DNA of 44,005 bases, taken from positions 1 through 44,005 of the forward strand of contig NZ_MWLQ01000041.1 of assembly GCF_010634855.1 (NCBI RefSeq), given 5' to 3'. Shown here one piece after another: positions 33,743 to 40,596 of this stretch. The position numbers were made by a program, and so were the translations under genes. Every line of letters starts with the position of its first letter. Position 1 is the first letter of the stretch. The notes under the pieces were generated by a model, which worked only from the letters and a program-made list of their open reading frames with translations, made no database searches and had not been told where the DNA came from. This DNA is from Microbacterium sp. B35-30 (GTDB lineage Bacteria > Actinomycetota > Actinomycetes > Actinomycetales > Microbacteriaceae).

Positions 33743-34441
33743 CTACGCGCCGGTGCGCTCGCGGGGGGCGGGTTCGGGCTCGTCCTCGTAGACGTTGAAC
33801 CGGTAGCCGACGTTGCGCACCGTGCCGATGAGCTGCTCCATGTCGCCGAGCTTGGCGCGCAGGCGCCGGACGTGCACGTCGACAGTGCGCGTCCCGCCGA
33901 AGTAGTCGTAGCCCCAGACCTCGCTCAGCAGCTGCTCGCGCGTGAACACACGCGAGGGATGGGTGGCGAAGAAGTGGAGGAGCTGGAACTCCTTGTAGGT
34001 CAGGTCGAGCGGTCGCCCGTGCACCTTGGCCGAGTACGAGGACTCGTCGATGGTGATGCCCGAGGTCTGGATGCGGGTCGACACCTGCTCGGCCGACTGA
34101 CGCCCGACTGCGAGCCGGATGCGCGCATCCACCTCGGCGGGGCCGGCCGTGTAGAGGATCACGTCGTCGACGCCCCAATCGGGGGAGACGGCGGTGAGAC
34201 CGCCCTCCGTCACGATGAGCAGCAGGGGGGCGTCGAGGCCTGTCGTGTTGAGGATCTTGCACAGCGACTTCGCGCCGACGAGGTCTACGCGGGCGTCGAC
34301 GAAGATGATGTCGGCACTCGGGGCGTTGACCAGCTGGGCGGGTTCCGCGGGGATCAGGCGCACGCGGTGGCTCAGCAGTTCGAGCGAGGGCAGCACGGGG
34401 CCGCCTCCGTGCGTGGAACTGAGAACCAGGAGCTGTGCCAA
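33743..34441 (-). CDS. glnR: GlnR-type OmpR-family response regulator
   Basis: 232 residues. The receiver-like domain (1-115) keeps F-V-D-A-R-V-D-L (the Asp equivalent to the phosphosite of OmpR proteins) but lacks the usual acidic pair at the N-terminus, which reads L-L-V-L-S-S-T-H. E-G-G-L-T-A-V-S-P-D-W-G-V-D-D-V and G-P-A-E-V-D-A-R-I-R-L-A-V-G-R are characteristic of GlnR. The winged-helix domain has L-T-Y-K-E-F-Q-L-L and W-G-Y-D-Y-F-G-G-T-R-T-V-D-V-H-V-R-R-L-R. GlnR controls nitrogen assimilation genes without a partner kinase. In M. tuberculosis glnR (Rv0818) also neighbours pst/phoU genes. No GlnR site was recognised near it. Confidence 0.85.
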   Translation of the reverse strand: MAQLLVLSSTHGGGPVLPSLELLSHRVRLIPAEPAQLVNAPSADIIFVDARVDLVGAKSLCKILNTTGLDAPLLLIVTEGGLTAVSPDWGVDDVILYTAGPAEVDARIRLAVGRQSAEQVSTRIQTSGITIDESSYSAKVHGRPLDLTYKEFQLLHFFATHPSRVFTREQLLSEVWGYDYFGGTRTVDVHVRRLRAKLGDMEQLIGTVRNVGYRFNVYEDEPEPAPRERTGA

Positions 34442-34582
34442 TGGGACGCCTTCCCGGCGCGTGGGGGCGCGCGCCGCGAACCCCAGTGTAGAGCGTGGGC
34501 GGCGGCCACCCGTCTACGTGACCGTCCTCGGAGCGCCGCGACCGTCGTGGGCCCGGCGGCGGCAGGTGCGGCCGGCGACGTG

Positions 34583-34891
34583 ATGGGCGATGATGGAGAC
34601 GTGGCCCTGCCTGAACTCGCTCCTCGTCGCACCTTGGGCGGCGTCGTCGCCGTGTGGGTGCTGGCGGCGGTCATCGCGATCCTGATCGGGATCTTCGCGA
34701 CGCCGGACTGGCGTGCCGCCTGGCTGGGCGTCGGATTGGGCGGATGCCTCATCGCGGCGTTCGCGACGCAGCTCTGGTCGGGGCGCTCGCAGGGATTCAC
34801 CGAGCGTGTGGCGGCGAGCGTCCTGGGCGCGGCGCTGGTGATGGGTGTCGTCAGCCTGGGCTTCGGGCTGGCCGCCCTCGTTCCCGGCTAG
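34583..34891 (+). CDS. Small membrane protein, three helices
   Basis: 102 residues with three hydrophobic segments (about 19-39, 46-66 and 77-100); the links are short and carry few charges (T-P-D-W-R-A-A-W, S-G-R-S-Q-G-F-T-E-R). The start is uncertain: the ATG at 34583 gives an acidic start M-G-D-D-G-D-V-A-L-P-E-L-A-P-R-R, and a GTG at 34601 would remove six residues. It diverges from glnR by 141 bases. The -10 box of the following microprotein gene overlaps its stop codon. Function unknown. Confidence 0.7.
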   Translation: MGDDGDVALPELAPRRTLGGVVAVWVLAAVIAILIGIFATPDWRAAWLGVGLGGCLIAAFATQLWSGRSQGFTERVAASVLGAALVMGVVSLGFGLAALVPG

Positions 34892-34894
34892 ACT
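34889..34894 (+). promoter_or_regulatory. -10 element for the microprotein gene
   Basis: TAGACT, 7 bases, then ATG at 34902. The TAG is also the stop codon of the upstream gene. Confidence 0.5.
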
Positions 34895-34901
34895 CATCGT
34901 C

Positions 34902-35015
34902 ATGGATCTCGTCGCGCTCGAACTGTTCTTCGTGGGCCTGCTCGGCCTCGCGTCGCTCGCGATCGTCTTCGTATCGGGCGTCGTCGTCTGGAACCTCTAC
35001 CGCGGCCAGCGCTGA
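34902..35015 (+). CDS. 37-residue single-helix membrane microprotein
   Basis: ATG at 34902 to TGA at 35013-35015. The peptide begins M-D-L-V-A-L-E-L-F-F-V-G-L-L-G and continues through a hydrophobic run to V-V-V-W-N-L-Y-R-G-Q-R. It is one transmembrane helix of about 25 residues with an acidic outer end and a basic W-N-L-Y-R-G-Q-R cytoplasmic end, matching the positive-inside rule. A leaderless -10 box with the spacing seen at other genes here supports it, and it fills the space between genes with an 11-base gap to the nitrobindin-like gene. Its function is not known; small membrane peptides often bind larger membrane proteins. Confidence 0.65.
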   Translation: MDLVALELFFVGLLGLASLAIVFVSGVVVWNLYRGQR

Positions 35016-35026
35016 CGGGTCGCGTC

Positions 35027-35629
35027 GTGCTCGACATCCCGACCGACCTTCCTGCGGAGCTCGTGCCGCTGTCGTGGCTCATCGGCGTGTGGGAGGGCAC
35101 CGGCGTCATCGATTACGGTGACCACGCGTACACCGGCGAGTTCACGCACCGCGTGAGCTTCAGCCATGACGGCGGCGATTACCTCAACTACTCCGCCGAA
35201 GCCTGGTTCCACAGCGCCGACGACCCCGAGGCGCGCACGCGCCTCGTGGCCGAGCTGGGGTACTGGCGTCTCGTGCTCCCGGCGACCGAAGCCGATGCCG
35301 GCCCGGGCCTGCTGCCGGCGCTCGCGCCCGCCGTCGCGCGCACGGCCGATGACATCGAGCGGCTGCGCAACGGCGACGGCGGCTTCGACATCGAGGTGGC
35401 CCTCGTCCACGCCGACGCCGTGAGCGAGCTGTACCTCGGTCAGATCAAGGGCCCTCGCATCGACATCGCGACCGACGCCGTCGTGCGTCCGGCGAGCGCG
35501 AAGAACTACGCTGCAGGGACCCGCATGTACGGCCTCGTCGACGGCCACCTGCTGTGGGCATGGGACATCGCGGCCCTCGGCTTCGAACTCGGCGCGCACG
35601 CGTCGGCACGCCTTGCCCGGGTCGAATGA
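35027..35629 (+). CDS. Nitrobindin/FABP-like beta-barrel protein
   Basis: 200 residues, heme-binding nitrobindin family (DUF1794-like). The opening motif L-I-G-V-W-E-G-T-G (residues 18-26) is the G-x-W-x-G-x-G hallmark of this fold. Repeated strands follow: Y-T-G-E-F-T-H-R-V-S-F, Y-L-N-Y-S-A-E-A-W, V-A-E-L-G-Y-W-R, and near the end R-M-Y-G-L-V-D-G-H-L-L-W-A-W-D-I-A. Relatives bind ferric heme and react with nitric oxide or peroxynitrite. It is the Rv0813c equivalent, next to the folate-binding YgfZ gene, as in other actinobacteria. Start is GTG at 35027. Confidence 0.85.
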   Translation: MLDIPTDLPAELVPLSWLIGVWEGTGVIDYGDHAYTGEFTHRVSFSHDGGDYLNYSAEAWFHSADDPEARTRLVAELGYWRLVLPATEADAGPGLLPALAPAVARTADDIERLRNGDGGFDIEVALVHADAVSELYLGQIKGPRIDIATDAVVRPASAKNYAAGTRMYGLVDGHLLWAWDIAALGFELGAHASARLARVE

Positions 35630-35667
35630 GCGCGGGAACGAGCACGTACTGATGGGCAGGACTTCCG

Positions 35668-36807
35668 ATGACCAGATCGATGACTGACCCGTTCGCGGCC
35701 GTTCCCGGGGCCGTCGTCGACGACGCGGGCCTGCAGCACGTCGGCAGTCCTCTCGTGGAGCAGCGCCGCCTCGCCGCCGGTGCGGCGCTCGCGCCGCGCC
35801 GCGATCGCGCGGTCATCGCCGTGCCCGGGGAGGACCGCCTGACCTGGCTGGACTCGCTGTCCTCGCAGGCGCTCGCGCGCCTGGCGCCCGGCGTGAGCAC
35901 CGAGCTGCTCATCCTCGACCCGCAGGGACACGTCGAGCACGCGGCATCCGTCGTCGACGACGGCGAGACCACGTGGCTCATCGCCGATCGCGCCGACGTC
36001 GAGGGCCTCTTCGGCTGGCTCCGCAAGATGCGCTTCCGGCTGCGCGTCGATCCCCGCATCGCCGATGACGAGTACGCGGTCGTCGGCGGCACGGCCGCGG
36101 CACTCGAGCGCATCTCGCCCGCCTCGCCGTCGGGGGTCCCGCTCGTGTGGCGCGACCCGTGGCCCTCGGTCGCGCCCGGCGGTCATGCCTACGCTCCGGT
36201 CGATCCGCACCCCGGCGCCGACCGCGACTGGGCCGAGGCGATCGTGACGCGTGAGGAGGAGCTGCGCATCGCGGATGCCGCGACCCGCGGTGAGCTCGAG
36301 CTCGCCGGCATCGCGGCGGCTGAGGCGCTGCGCGTCGCCGCGTGGCGTCCGCGTTGGAGCACCGACGTCGACGAACGCGCGCTGCCGCACGAACTGGACT
36401 GGCTGCGCACCGCCGTCCATCTCGAGAAGGGCTGCTACCGCGGCCAGGAGACGATCGCGAAGGTGCACAACCTCGGCCACCCGCCGCGGCGGATCGTGGC
36501 GCTGCAGCTCGATGGGTCGGGCAGCGTGCTGCCCGAGCACGGCGCGGCAGTGCGGCTCGGGAGCGTGAACAGCGCCGAGGTGGGCACCGAAGTGGGCACG
36601 GTCACGTCGGCGGCGCTGCACTACGAGGAGGGGCCCATCGCCCTCGCGGTGGTGCGTCGCACGACGCCGGTCGACGCGCCGCTGACGGTCGACACCGCCG
36701 ACGGCCCCGTCGCCGCCGCGCAGGAGACGGTGGTGCCGCCCGACGCCGGCGCCACGGCCAACGTGCCGCGGATCACCCGGCTGTCGCGGCGCGCGGCGGC
36801 GCAGTAG
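35668..36807 (+). CDS. ygfZ: YgfZ/GcvT folate-binding protein
   Basis: 379 residues, GcvT-like fold. The diagnostic motif K-G-C-Y-R-G-Q-E is at 254-261 with Cys256. Upstream R-D-R-A-V-I-A-V-P-G-E-D-R-L-T-W-L-D-S-L and downstream A-K-V-H-N-L-G-H-P-P-R-R-I match the family. YgfZ proteins use tetrahydrofolate to help assemble or repair iron-sulfur enzymes such as MiaB. Starts are ATG at 35668 or, 12 bases later, 35680. It follows the nitrobindin-like gene by 38 bases and precedes an FUSC gene by 11, so these form one unit. Confidence 0.93.
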   Translation: MTRSMTDPFAAVPGAVVDDAGLQHVGSPLVEQRRLAAGAALAPRRDRAVIAVPGEDRLTWLDSLSSQALARLAPGVSTELLILDPQGHVEHAASVVDDGETTWLIADRADVEGLFGWLRKMRFRLRVDPRIADDEYAVVGGTAAALERISPASPSGVPLVWRDPWPSVAPGGHAYAPVDPHPGADRDWAEAIVTREEELRIADAATRGELELAGIAAAEALRVAAWRPRWSTDVDERALPHELDWLRTAVHLEKGCYRGQETIAKVHNLGHPPRRIVALQLDGSGSVLPEHGAAVRLGSVNSAEVGTEVGTVTSAALHYEEGPIALAVVRRTTPVDAPLTVDTADGPVAAAQETVVPPDAGATANVPRITRLSRRAAAQ

Positions 36808-36818
36808 GAGCACCAGCG

Positions 36819-37931
36819 GTGAGCGGCGACGGCGACACCGCCGCGATCACGCAGACCGTCCCGACGGGCTGGCGGGCCCGGCTCGACCTTCGGCCGCACC
36901 TCGCCCGCGTCCGCGGGTCGGCGATCGCGATCGTGCAGATCACGCTGGCGGCGACCGCGGCGTGGGCCTTCGCGCACTATGTGGTGGGGCATCCGGCGCC
37001 CCTCCTCGCGGCGACCGTCACGATCTCGAGCCTCGGCCTCGTGCGCGACGCCCGCCCTCGCCGCGTGCTCGAGACGGTCGTCGGGATGCTGGTGGGCATC
37101 CTGGTCGCCGAGGGGTTCGTCGTGGTCGTCGGGCCGGGGTGGTGGCAGCTGGCGCTCGCGCTCGGCGTCACGCTCGTCGTCGCGCGGTTCCTGTCCCCGT
37201 ATCCGCCCTTCGCGATCATGGCCGGCATCCAGGCGTCCATCGTGATGTCGCTGCCGGCGTCGCAGCCTTTCTCTCGGCTCATCGACGGGATCGTGGGCGG
37301 TGTGGCCGCCCTCCTGGTGACAGCGTTGATTCCGCGCAATCCCCGCAGCGAAGAGGCCCGCGACGGCCACGCCGTGTTCGCGGCGGCCGATGCCGCCGCG
37401 CGCACCATCGTGCAGGCGCTCCGCCGCGGCGACGCGATGCGGGCGACGCGTGGCCTCGAGAAGGCGCGGGCGATCGCGCCGCAGATCGACGAGTGGCGCG
37501 CATCGCTGGAGTCGGGGCTCGCGGTGGCCGGCTTCTCGCCGTGGCTGCGGCCGCAGCGCGCCGAGCTGCGGCGCCATCAGACGGTGCTGCAGGCCATGGA
37601 CTTCGCCACGCGCAACCTCCGCGTGGTGGCGCGGCGAGCGGTGTACCTGTGCGACGACGGCCAGCGCCGACCTGTGCCCGCCGAGCTGCTGGCGGAGCTG
37701 ATGCGGGCGGCCGCCCTGGTGGGCGAGAGCCTCGACGACATCTCGCTGCAGCCCGCGGCGCGCGAGGCGGTGCGCGCGGTGGCCGTGCGTCTGGATCCCG
37801 CGCAGATCCTGCCGGACGGCACGCAGGGCGAGCAGAACCTGCTGACCGCGCTGCGCCCGCTCGCGGTCGATCTGCTGACCGCGACCGGCATGCCGTCGGC
37901 CGAGGCGCGTGCCGTGCTGCCCCGGGTGTGA
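36819..37931 (+). CDS. FUSC-family membrane protein (aromatic acid exporter-like)
   Basis: 370 residues. The N-terminal half has about six hydrophobic segments (about 30-170), with V-V-G-H-P-A-P-L-L-A-A-T-V and D-A-R-P-R-R-V-L-E-T-V-V-G-M-L-V-G, the latter being the conserved R-x-x-E-T-x-x-G block of FUSC/ArAE proteins. The C-terminal half is a soluble helical domain of about 190 residues. Relatives export aromatic acids or other small anions. The GTG start at 36819 has TAGGAG upstream. It converges with the methyltransferase gene over 12 bases. Substrate unknown. Confidence 0.8.
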   Translation: MSGDGDTAAITQTVPTGWRARLDLRPHLARVRGSAIAIVQITLAATAAWAFAHYVVGHPAPLLAATVTISSLGLVRDARPRRVLETVVGMLVGILVAEGFVVVVGPGWWQLALALGVTLVVARFLSPYPPFAIMAGIQASIVMSLPASQPFSRLIDGIVGGVAALLVTALIPRNPRSEEARDGHAVFAAADAAARTIVQALRRGDAMRATRGLEKARAIAPQIDEWRASLESGLAVAGFSPWLRPQRAELRRHQTVLQAMDFATRNLRVVARRAVYLCDDGQRRPVPAELLAELMRAAALVGESLDDISLQPAAREAVRAVAVRLDPAQILPDGTQGEQNLLTALRPLAVDLLTATGMPSAEARAVLPRV

Positions 37932-37943
37932 CGGCGCCGGGCA

Positions 37944-38762
37944 TCAGCGCGGGGCGACCGCCTCCCAGGGGACGGTGACCTCGCCCAGGCGCCACCGCGA
38001 CCGCTCGAGGATCGGCCACCCGCCGGCGACGAGCGCCGACAGCGCCGTGCGCCACCGATGCACCGGGCCGAAGGGCGAGACGCTCGCCGCGCGCTCCCAC
38101 TCGGCGTCGAGCGCGGCCAGATACGCGTGCACCCGCTCCCCGGGGACGTTGCGGTGGATGAGCGCTTTGGGAAGCCGCTCCGCGGCGACGGACGGATGCT
38201 GCAGCCCGGCCAGCCGCAGCGACACGGTCAGCGTCCGGGGTGCCGCGTCGGGCCCGATCGCCGCCCACGTCGCGATGCGCCCGATCTCGTCGCAGGTGCC
38301 CTCCACCAGCAGCCCGTCGGGCGCGATGCGGCCGGCCATCGTCGCCCAGGCCTCGGCGACCTCGTCCTCGTCGTACTGCCGCAGCACGTTGAAGGCCCGC
38401 ACGACGGCCGGCCGGCGTCCGCCCGCGACCGGGACCTCGAATCCACCCCGGGCGAACGACACGCGCGAGTCGGGCGCGAACGAGGTGACGCCGCTTCGCA
38501 CCTGATCGAGCTGTGCACGGGCGCGTTCCACCCGTGCCGGGTCGATCTCGAGACCGAGCACCTCGACGTCCGGGCGCACGCGGACGAGGCGCGAGTGCAT
38601 CTCCAGCGCGGTGACGCCGCTCGCGCCGTATCCGAGGTCGACCACCAGCGGGTCCGAGGCCCGGCGGAGTGCGGGCTGCCGCGCGATCCAGCGATCCACG
38701 CGCCGCAGCCGGTTTGTCCCGGTCGTGCCGCGCGTGATCTGCCCGACCGGTCCCCGCGCCAT
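37944..38762 (-). CDS. Class I SAM-dependent methyltransferase-like protein
   Basis: 272 residues. Motif I is V-V-D-L-G-Y-G-A-S-G-V-T (about residues 40-51), and the acidic ribose-binding residue lies in V-L-G-L-E-I-D (about 70-76). Later D-G-L-L-V-E-G-T-C-D-E-I-G and a long C-terminal region, W-R-T-A-L-S-A-L-V-A-G-G-W-P, follow. It resembles the actinobacterial class I methyltransferases encoded near gpmA. The glycine motif is slightly divergent (G-Y-G rather than G-x-G-x-G). The ATG at 38762 is preceded by a G-run that may serve as ribosome site. Target unknown. Confidence 0.75.
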   Translation of the reverse strand: MARGPVGQITRGTTGTNRLRRVDRWIARQPALRRASDPLVVDLGYGASGVTALEMHSRLVRVRPDVEVLGLEIDPARVERARAQLDQVRSGVTSFAPDSRVSFARGGFEVPVAGGRRPAVVRAFNVLRQYDEDEVAEAWATMAGRIAPDGLLVEGTCDEIGRIATWAAIGPDAAPRTLTVSLRLAGLQHPSVAAERLPKALIHRNVPGERVHAYLAALDAEWERAASVSPFGPVHRWRTALSALVAGGWPILERSRWRLGEVTVPWEAVAPR

Positions 38763-38848
38763 CCCCCCATGATGCCAGGCCGTCGCCATCGTCGAGCCGA
38801 TGGTTCTCGCCCGCCGACACAGCGCCGGGACGGGCGTCATCGCCCGGA

Positions 38849-38854
38849 TATCAT
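38849..38854 (+). promoter_or_regulatory. -10 element for leaderless gpmA
   Basis: TATCAT, 7 bases, then ATG at 38862. Confidence 0.5.
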
Positions 38855-38861
38855 GGGGCGC

Positions 38862-39611
38862 ATGACCGCGCCCCATACGCTGATCCTCCTCCGTCACGGC
38901 CAGAGCGAGTGGAACAAGACCAACCAGTTCACGGGGTGGGTCGACGTCCGCCTCACCGAACAGGGCAAGGCCGAGGCCGCTCGCGGCGGCGAGCTGCTCG
39001 CCGAGTCCGGCATCCTGCCCGACATCCTGCACACCTCTGTGCTGAGCCGCGCCATCCAGACCGCCGACATCGCGCTCGACGCGGCCGACCGTCTCTGGAT
39101 TCCGGTGAAGCGCTCGTGGCGCCTGAACGAGCGCCACTACGGCGCCCTCCAGGGCAAGGACAAGGCGCAGACCCTCGAGGAGTTCGGCAACGAGCAGTTC
39201 ATGCTGTGGCGTCGCTCCTTCGACGTGCCTCCGCCGCCGCTGGCGGCCGACGACCAGTACAGCCAGGTCGGCGACCCGCGCTACGTGGGCATCGACGGCG
39301 AGGTGCCCGACACCGAGTCGCTGAAGATCGTGATCGACCGCATGCTGCCCTACTGGCACAGCGACATCGTGCCCGACCTGAAGGCCGGCAAGACGGTGCT
39401 CGTGACGGCTCACGGCAACTCGCTGCGCGGCCTGGTCAAGCACCTCGACGGCATCAGCGACGCCGACATCTCCGAGCTCAACATCCCCACCGGCATCCCG
39501 CTCGTGTACCGCCTCGACGGGAACCTCGAGCCGCTCAGCCCGGGGGAGTACCTGGACCCCGAGGCTGCCGCCGCGGGGGCTGCCGCTGTCGCGAACCAGG
39601 GCAAGGCCTGA
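38862..39611 (+). CDS. gpmA: 2,3-bisphosphoglycerate-dependent phosphoglycerate mutase
   Basis: 249 residues. It interconverts 3- and 2-phosphoglycerate in glycolysis. The catalytic His12 is in L-L-R-H-G-Q-S-E-W-N, followed by F-T-G-W-V-D-V-R-L-T-E-Q-G. R-L-N-E-R-H-Y-G-A-L-Q-G-K-D-K holds the acid Glu, and a second His lies in V-T-A-H-G-N-S-L-R-G-L (about 185). An Ala-rich tail follows. The -10 box 7 bases before the ATG supports the start. It converges on phoU across a long hairpin repeat. In actinobacteria gpmA commonly lies beside senX3-regX3/phoU. Confidence 0.97.
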   Translation: MTAPHTLILLRHGQSEWNKTNQFTGWVDVRLTEQGKAEAARGGELLAESGILPDILHTSVLSRAIQTADIALDAADRLWIPVKRSWRLNERHYGALQGKDKAQTLEEFGNEQFMLWRRSFDVPPPPLAADDQYSQVGDPRYVGIDGEVPDTESLKIVIDRMLPYWHSDIVPDLKAGKTVLVTAHGNSLRGLVKHLDGISDADISELNIPTGIPLVYRLDGNLEPLSPGEYLDPEAAAAGAAAVANQGKA

Positions 39612-39628
39612 CGACTGCCCCATCTGTC

Positions 39629-39730
39629 CGGTCGTTGAGCGAGGAGCGAAGCGACGCAGACGAAACGCCTCGAACCGACGTGCGACGCAGGTTCGAGGCG
39701 TTTCGTCTCGCTTCGCTCGCTGAACGACCG
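39629..39730. repeat. REP-like long hairpin between gpmA and phoU
   Basis: The inner stem is perfect over 18 bp: GACGAAACGCCTCGAACC (39659-39676) against GGTTCGAGGCGTTTCGTC (39690-39707). The outer arms CGGTCGTTGAGCGAG (39629 onward) and CGCTGAACGACCG (to 39730) also pair, imperfectly. The words GTTGAGCGAG and GAAGCGAGACGAAACG are, from general knowledge, common dispersed repeats in Microbacterium genomes. It lies between two converging genes and can act as a terminator for both. Confidence 0.8.
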
Positions 39731-39749
39731 AGACGTACGACGCCGATTT

Positions 39750-40427
39750 CTACTGCGGCGTGATGATGTCGATGGTGTCGGTGCTCGTGGTCCAGTCGCC
39801 CGTCGACAGGTAGGCGACCTTCTTCGCCACCGACACCGCGTGGTCGCCGAAGCGCTCGTGGTATCGGCTGGCGAGCGTCGCGTCGACGGTGGCCGACGGG
39901 TCGCCCTGCCAGCTGTCGCTGAGCACCTTCTCGAACACCGAGACGTGCAGCTCGTCGAGCTTGTCGTCGGCGTTGCGGATCTCGTCGATGAGGTCGCCGT
40001 CCTGCGACCGCAGCAGCTCGGTGAGCTGGCGCGCTGCCTCGACGTCGAGCTCGCCCATCTTGAGGAACGTCGACTTGAGGCCCTTGGGGATGGCCCGCTC
40101 GGGGAATCGCATGCGCGTGAGCTGCGCGATGTGCTCGGCGATGTCGCCCATGCGCTCGAGCGAGGCGCTCATGCGCAGCGCGCTGACGACGATGCGCAGG
40201 TCGCGGGCCACCGGCTGCTGACGCGCCAGGATCTCGATGGCGAGCTCATCGAGCTCGATGGCCTTCTCATCGATGACCGCGTCTGCTTCGATGACCTCCT
40301 CCGCCAGAGCGACGTCGCTGGTGCCGAACGCGCGCGTCGCCTTGTCGATGGCGACCGTGACGAGTTCGGCGATCTCGACGAGACGCCCCTGCACGTCCTC
40401 GAGGGACTGGTGGAAGACTTCGCGCAT
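39750..40427 (-). CDS. phoU: Phosphate signalling regulator PhoU
   Basis: 225 residues, two three-helix PhoU repeats. The first has A-I-E-L-D-E-L-A-I-E-I-L-A-R-Q-Q-P-V-A-R-D-L-R, the metal-binding E/D-rich hallmark. The repeated block E-R-M-G-D-I-A-E-H-I-A is followed in the second repeat by Y-H-E-R-F-G-D-H-A-V-S-V-A. PhoU connects PstSCAB to the SenX3 kinase and limits phosphate uptake. AAAGG lies before the ATG. It diverges from senX3, with a three-repeat PHO box between, so its level is likely set by RegX3. Confidence 0.96.
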   Translation of the reverse strand: MREVFHQSLEDVQGRLVEIAELVTVAIDKATRAFGTSDVALAEEVIEADAVIDEKAIELDELAIEILARQQPVARDLRIVVSALRMSASLERMGDIAEHIAQLTRMRFPERAIPKGLKSTFLKMGELDVEAARQLTELLRSQDGDLIDEIRNADDKLDELHVSVFEKVLSDSWQGDPSATVDATLASRYHERFGDHAVSVAKKVAYLSTGDWTTSTDTIDIITPQ

Positions 40428-40495
40428 TCCGACGCACCTTTCATGGTTTTCGGGGGAGAGGCTCGTCCCGCGCCCCGCCGATTGTCGCCAGGGAA

Positions 40496-40524
40496 GGTTA
40501 ACGGATGGTGCCCCCGTGGTGAAC
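40496..40524 (-). promoter_or_regulatory. PHO box of three 11-bp-spaced repeats
   Basis: On the minus strand: GTTCACC (40524-40518), 4 bases, GGGCACC (40513-40507), 4 bases, GTTAACC (40502-40496). The outer two match GTTCACC at 7 and 6 of 7 positions and the middle one at 5. It is oriented toward phoU, 69 bases before its start, and lies 72 bases before senX3 on the other side. Confidence 0.75.
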
Positions 40525-40584
40525 AGTACCCGGATCCTCTGCAGGCCTTCCCTCTCCGGTCCGATGCCGCGTCGCGGGTGCCTC

Positions 40585-40590
40585 TACGCT
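40585..40590 (+). promoter_or_regulatory. -10 element for senX3
   Basis: TACGCT, 6 bases, then ATG at 40597. Confidence 0.45.
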
Positions 40591-40596
40591 GGTCGC

